Assembly (NCBI RefSeq): GCF_003119195.2 | Contig: NZ_CP022260.1 | Span: 62,001 to 126,000 of the forward strand | Reading direction: 5' to 3' | Length of the DNA stretch: 64,000 nucleotides | From: Azospirillum baldaniorum | Lineage (GTDB): Bacteria; Pseudomonadota; Alphaproteobacteria; Azospirillales; Azospirillaceae | Shown here: in pieces, positions 61,262 through 64,000 of the stretch | Layout: each line of letters opens with the position of its first letter | Position numbering within the stretch: the stretch's first letter is position 1 | Notes under the pieces: generated by a model | What the model saw: the letters and a program-made list of their open reading frames with translations, nothing else | What the model was told of the DNA's origin: nothing | The model's database searches: none | Made by a program: the position numbers and the translations under genes

Positions 61262-61281
61262 ATAAATTAGTTATATCTTAT
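61262..61281 (+). promoter_or_regulatory. AT-rich candidate operator of the BigR/SqrR-like regulator
   Basis: ATAAATTAGTTATATCTTAT, an imperfect palindrome (ATAA ... TTAT) of 20 A/T-rich bases in a GC-rich setting, about 20 bp upstream of the regulator gene. BigR boxes are AT-rich and overlap the -10 region. Confidence 0.5.
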
Positions 61282-61301
61282 CTGAAGGGCGGAAGAGGCC
61301 C

Positions 61302-61676
61302 ATGTCGTCCACCGAGCCACCCGTCGGGTCAGCCGTTGAGCCGCCGCTCGACCCCGTCGAGCTGGAAGAGCGGGCGACCGAGGCGGAAGCCTTCCTGCGC
61401 TCCATCGCCAGCCGCCACCGGCTGATGATCCTGTGCAGCCTGCTGGACGGGGAGATGGCGGTGGGCGACCTCGCGCGGCGGCTCGGCCTGTCGCAGTCGA
61501 ACCTGTCGCAGCACCTCGCCAAGCTGCGGGACGAGGGGCTGGTCGCCACCCGGCGGGACGGCACCTCGATCCACTACCGCATCGGGTCGGGCCGGGTGCG
61601 CCCGATCCTGCTGGAGTTGTACCGCCAGTTCTGCGTCGGCGCGCGTTGCGTGGCCGATGCGGACCCGATGCCCTGA
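61302..61676 (+). CDS. ArsR family regulator, BigR/SqrR/YgaV-like (sulfane-sulfur sensor type)
   Basis: 124 residues. Winged HTH with RHRLMILCSLLDGEMAVGDLARRLGLSQSNLSQHLAKLRDEGLVATRRDGTSIHYRI. Two cysteines, Cys45 and Cys110, occupy the positions of the redox pair in BigR and SqrR (spacing 65 against 66), which form a disulfide or polysulfide bridge in response to sulfane sulfur. The N-terminal 20 residues are acidic and unlike metal-sensing ArsR. Its stop is 10 bp from the end of a convergent rhodanese gene, another sulfur protein, so a role in sulfide or persulfide response is likely. Confidence 0.85.
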   Translation: MSSTEPPVGSAVEPPLDPVELEERATEAEAFLRSIASRHRLMILCSLLDGEMAVGDLARRLGLSQSNLSQHLAKLRDEGLVATRRDGTSIHYRIGSGRVRPILLELYRQFCVGARCVADADPMP

Positions 61677-61686
61677 AATCCTCCTC

Positions 61687-62067
61687 TCAGCGCTCGACCG
61701 GGCCGGACGCGGCCATCCAGGCGGCCATGCCGCCGTTCAGCCGGTGGATGTCCCCGGAATGGCCGCTGGCCGCCATCCGGGCCGACGCCGGGCCGCAGCG
61801 CCGCCCGCTCTGGCAATGGAAGACGAGGTGCTTGCCCGTCGCGTCCGGCACGCGGGCCGGGTCGAACTGTGACAGCGGCACCAGCGTGGCGCCGGGGATG
61901 TGGCCGGCACGGTGCTCGTGCGGTTCACGGACATCGACGATCACCGCCGATCCGTCCTTCAGCCAGCCCATGACGGTGGCGGCATCGACGGTCTTGATCT
62001 GGTCGCTCATGGCGCTTGCGCTCCGGTTGAAGCCGAAACGGGAAAGAAGGGACTTGAGCATGGTCAT
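61687..62067 (-). CDS. Rhodanese-like sulfurtransferase
   Basis: 126 residues. One rhodanese domain (about 25-120: VIVDVREPHEHRAGHIPGATLVPLSQF). The active-site loop is HCQSGRRCGPAS, with catalytic Cys85 and a second Cys91. It moves sulfane sulfur between persulfides, thiosulfate or thiols. Its ATG overlaps the RND gene stop as ATGA; an ATG two codons in (62061) has a better ribosome binding site (AGGGA). Convergent with the BigR-like regulator. Confidence 0.9.
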   Translation of the reverse strand: MTMLKSLLSRFGFNRSASAMSDQIKTVDAATVMGWLKDGSAVIVDVREPHEHRAGHIPGATLVPLSQFDPARVPDATGKHLVFHCQSGRRCGPASARMAASGHSGDIHRLNGGMAAWMAASGPVER

Positions 62068-64000
62068 CCCTGAAGGTTGGAACGGTCACGACGGTCGGCG
62101 GCGTCCCCGCGCAGGACGATGTGGATCGCCGGGATCACCAACACCGTCAGAAGGGTTGAGCTGAACAGCCCGAACAGCAGCGAGATCGCCAGCCCCTGGA
62201 AGATCGGGTCGGTCAGGATGAAGGCGGCGCCGATCATCGCGGCGACGGCGGTCAGCAGGATCGGCTTGAAGCGGATGGCCCCGGCCTCCAGCACCGCCTC
62301 GCGCAGCGGCATCCCGCGCTCCCGCAGGTGGCGGATGAAATCCACCAGGAGGATGGAGTTGCGCACGATGATCCCGGCCAGCGCGATGAAGCCGATCATC
62401 GAGGTGGCGGTGAAGGCCGCCCCGAACAGCCAGTGGCCCAGCACGATGCCGATCAGAGTCAGCGGCACCGGTACCAGGATGACCAGCGGCAGCTTGAAGC
62501 TTCCGAACTGGGCGACGACCAGCAGATAGATGCCGAGGATCGCCACCCCGAAGGCCGCCCCCATGTCGCGGAAGGTGACGTAGGTGATCTCCCACTCGCC
62601 ATCCCACAGCAGGACGGGCCGGCTCTGGTCGTCGGGTTGGCCGTGCAGACGGATCTCCGGCGCGGCGGCGAGCCCGGCGGCGGCCCAGTCGACGGCGTCC
62701 AGCCGCTCCTGCACCGCCAGCATCCCGTAAATCGGCGCCTCGAACCGACCGGCCAGATCGGCCATGACCATCTCCGCGAAGCGCCCGTTGTGGCGGAACA
62801 GCGTGTGGGAGGCCGGTTCGCGGGTCATCGTCACCAGATCGCCCAGTTCCACCGTGCCGCGCGCGCCCGGAACCGGGGTGGCGAGCAGGCGCTCCGACAG
62901 GAACAGGCCGGAGCGCGGCATCCGCACGGCGATCTCGATGGGCGTGCGCCCCGCCCCGCGGTGCGAGTAGCCGACCGGAACGCCGCCGGTCAGCGCGCGC
63001 AGCGTGTCGTAGACGGCCTGCTCCTCCACGCCGTGGAACTCCAGGCTCTCGCGGTCCAGCGCGAAACGCAGCCGGTCGCCGGTCGGCCGGATGCTGTTCT
63101 CCACGTCGACGATGAAGTCCACGCCGCGGAAGGCGTCCTCCACCGCCAGCGCCGCCTTGCGCCGGGTCTCGGCGTCGGGGCCGTAGACCTCCATGAGCAG
63201 GGTGGACAGCACCGGCGGGCCGGGCGGCACCTCGACCACCTTCAGCATGGTCCCGGCGGGCAGGGGAAGGGCGGAGAGCCGCGCCCGGATGTCGAGCGCG
63301 ACCGCGTGGCTGCTGCGGCTCCGCTCGCCTTTCGGGGCGAGGTTGACCTGGAGGTCGCCCTGCTCCGGCTGGTCGCGCAGGTAGTAGTGCCGGACCAGAC
63401 CGTTGAAGGTGAAGGGGGACGCGGTCCCGGCATAGGCCTGGACGCTGGCCAGCTCCGGCAGGTCGGCGATGGTCCGGGCGGCGGCGAACAGGGCGCGCTC
63501 GGTGTCCTCCGGCGCCGCGCCGCGCGGCAGGTCCAGCACCACCTGAAGCTCCGACTTGTTGTCGAAGGGCAGCAGCTTCACCGCCACGTCCTTGCTGTAG
63601 AACAGCCCCGTCGAGGCGAGCGTCGCCATCCCGACCGCCAGCAGGAAGATCCAGGCCCGCCGCTTGCTGCGCACCACCGGGCGCGCGGCGGCGCGGTAGA
63701 GGCGCCCCAGCCGCCCGCCGTCCGGTTCGCCGTGTCCATCAACGGGGGTTTCTCCCGGACGCAACGTCAGCATCAGCCAGGGCGTCAGCACCATGGCGAC
63801 GAAAAAGCTGAAGGCCATGGCCGCGGAAGCGTTGGCCGGGATCGGGCTCATGTAGGGGCCCATCAGGCCGGAGACGAACATCATCGGCAGCAGCGCGGCG
63901 ATGACCGTCAGCGTGGCGACGATGGTCGGGTTGCCGACCTCGGCCACCGCCTCGACAGCGGCCTGGACCTTGCCGCGACCGTCGCGCATCGACCAATGGC
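62064..64000 (-). CDS. RND family efflux pump inner-membrane protein (AcrB/HAE type), partial
   Basis: The 3' part of a gene that runs off the right edge; about 645 codons are present. It begins inside the first membrane bundle (VEVGNPTIVATLTVIAALLPMMFVSGLMGPYMSPIPANASAAMAFSFFVAMVLTPWLML), passes through the second periplasmic porter domain (about 170-430 of the visible part) and ends with the last six membrane segments (SFKLPLVILVPVPLTLIGIVLGHWLFG ... IIVRNSILLVDFIRHLRERG). It exports toxic compounds using proton flow. The membrane-fusion partner is not in the window. Coupled by ATGA to the rhodanese gene. Confidence 0.92.
   Translation of the reverse strand, partial: HWSMRDGRGKVQAAVEAVAEVGNPTIVATLTVIAALLPMMFVSGLMGPYMSPIPANASAAMAFSFFVAMVLTPWLMLTLRPGETPVDGHGEPDGGRLGRLYRAAARPVVRSKRRAWIFLLAVGMATLASTGLFYSKDVAVKLLPFDNKSELQVVLDLPRGAAPEDTERALFAAARTIADLPELASVQAYAGTASPFTFNGLVRHYYLRDQPEQGDLQVNLAPKGERSRSSHAVALDIRARLSALPLPAGTMLKVVEVPPGPPVLSTLLMEVYGPDAETRRKAALAVEDAFRGVDFIVDVENSIRPTGDRLRFALDRESLEFHGVEEQAVYDTLRALTGGVPVGYSHRGAGRTPIEIAVRMPRSGLFLSERLLATPVPGARGTVELGDLVTMTREPASHTLFRHNGRFAEMVMADLAGRFEAPIYGMLAVQERLDAVDWAAAGLAAAPEIRLHGQPDDQSRPVLLWDGEWEITYVTFRDMGAAFGVAILGIYLLVVAQFGSFKLPLVILVPVPLTLIGIVLGHWLFGAAFTATSMIGFIALAGIIVRNSILLVDFIRHLRERGMPLREAVLEAGAIRFKPILLTAVAAMIGAAFILTDPIFQGLAISLLFGLFSSTLLTVLVIPAIHIVLRGDAADRRDRSNLQG

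Noticed and set aside
1-64000. tRNA, rRNA, CRISPR arrays, integrases or insertion sequences
   Set aside because: I looked for T-loop-like GGTTCRANTCC, repeat-spacer arrays and transposase motifs and saw none. The repeats found are REP-like or intragenic.

Overview
The window is a dense, GC-rich stretch with about 51 protein genes and no recognisable rRNA, tRNA or CRISPR. Codon use, GTG starts, the hut and put genes, a Ttr-type molybdoenzyme, Wzx/Wzy/Wzc-type polysaccharide genes and a ParA with a fused HTH fit an alphaproteobacterium, most likely an Azospirillum or close relative (inferred from gene content; no marker gene is present). The parAB pair at 24.9-26.9 kb suggests that the DNA belongs to a megaplasmid or chromid.

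Layout. 0.2-2.9 kb: an M3 peptidase and HutD. 2.9-3.5 kb: a two-domain lysozyme-inhibitor-like protein. 3.7-9.3 kb: histidine use. An overlapping hutG-hutF-iclR operon diverges from a polar amino-acid ABC transporter, and the gap between them carries two matching GTTTT-N6-AAAAC operators. 9.4-11.8 kb: an MFS transporter and a Dda/RecD-like helicase. 12-17 kb: a ttrBCA-type molybdoenzyme operon. 17-19 kb: a class A beta-lactamase divergent from an AmpR-like LysR regulator. 19-25 kb: an aldo/keto reductase, a chemoreceptor, a transmembrane-domain-only ABC protein, and an HPP-CBS protein behind a near-consensus SoxR-type promoter. 25-27 kb: parAB, flanked on both sides by the same 16-bp palindrome. 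27-32.4 kb: an M48 lipoprotein, a flavodoxin-fold reductase, an HTH protein with an Ala/Pro/Glu-rich tail, and small-molecule metabolism and transport genes.

32.5-49.7 kb is an extracellular polysaccharide locus, all on the minus strand. It holds three glycosyltransferases, a flippase, a polymerase/ligase, a Wzc-type co-polymerase kinase, a UDP-sugar dehydrogenase, a GNAT-like protein, a polysaccharide deacetylase and two paralogous parallel beta-helix proteins. The larger beta-helix protein carries two CBM60-like modules and a Thr-Thr-Pro linker. Neither has a visible N-terminal signal peptide.

50-56 kb: proline metabolism, with an Lrp-type regulator divergent from proC-putA. 56-61 kb: an MBL hydrolase, an extensin-like protein, several small hypotheticals, and an ECF sigma/anti-sigma pair. 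61.3-64 kb: a BigR/SqrR-like ArsR regulator with two conserved cysteines, facing a rhodanese whose start overlaps the end of an RND pump gene. The pump gene runs off the right edge.

Repeats: four intergenic GC-rich palindromic elements (3.6, 11.8, 32.5 and 37.4 kb) form a REP-like family. Two of them are the same element in opposite orientation.
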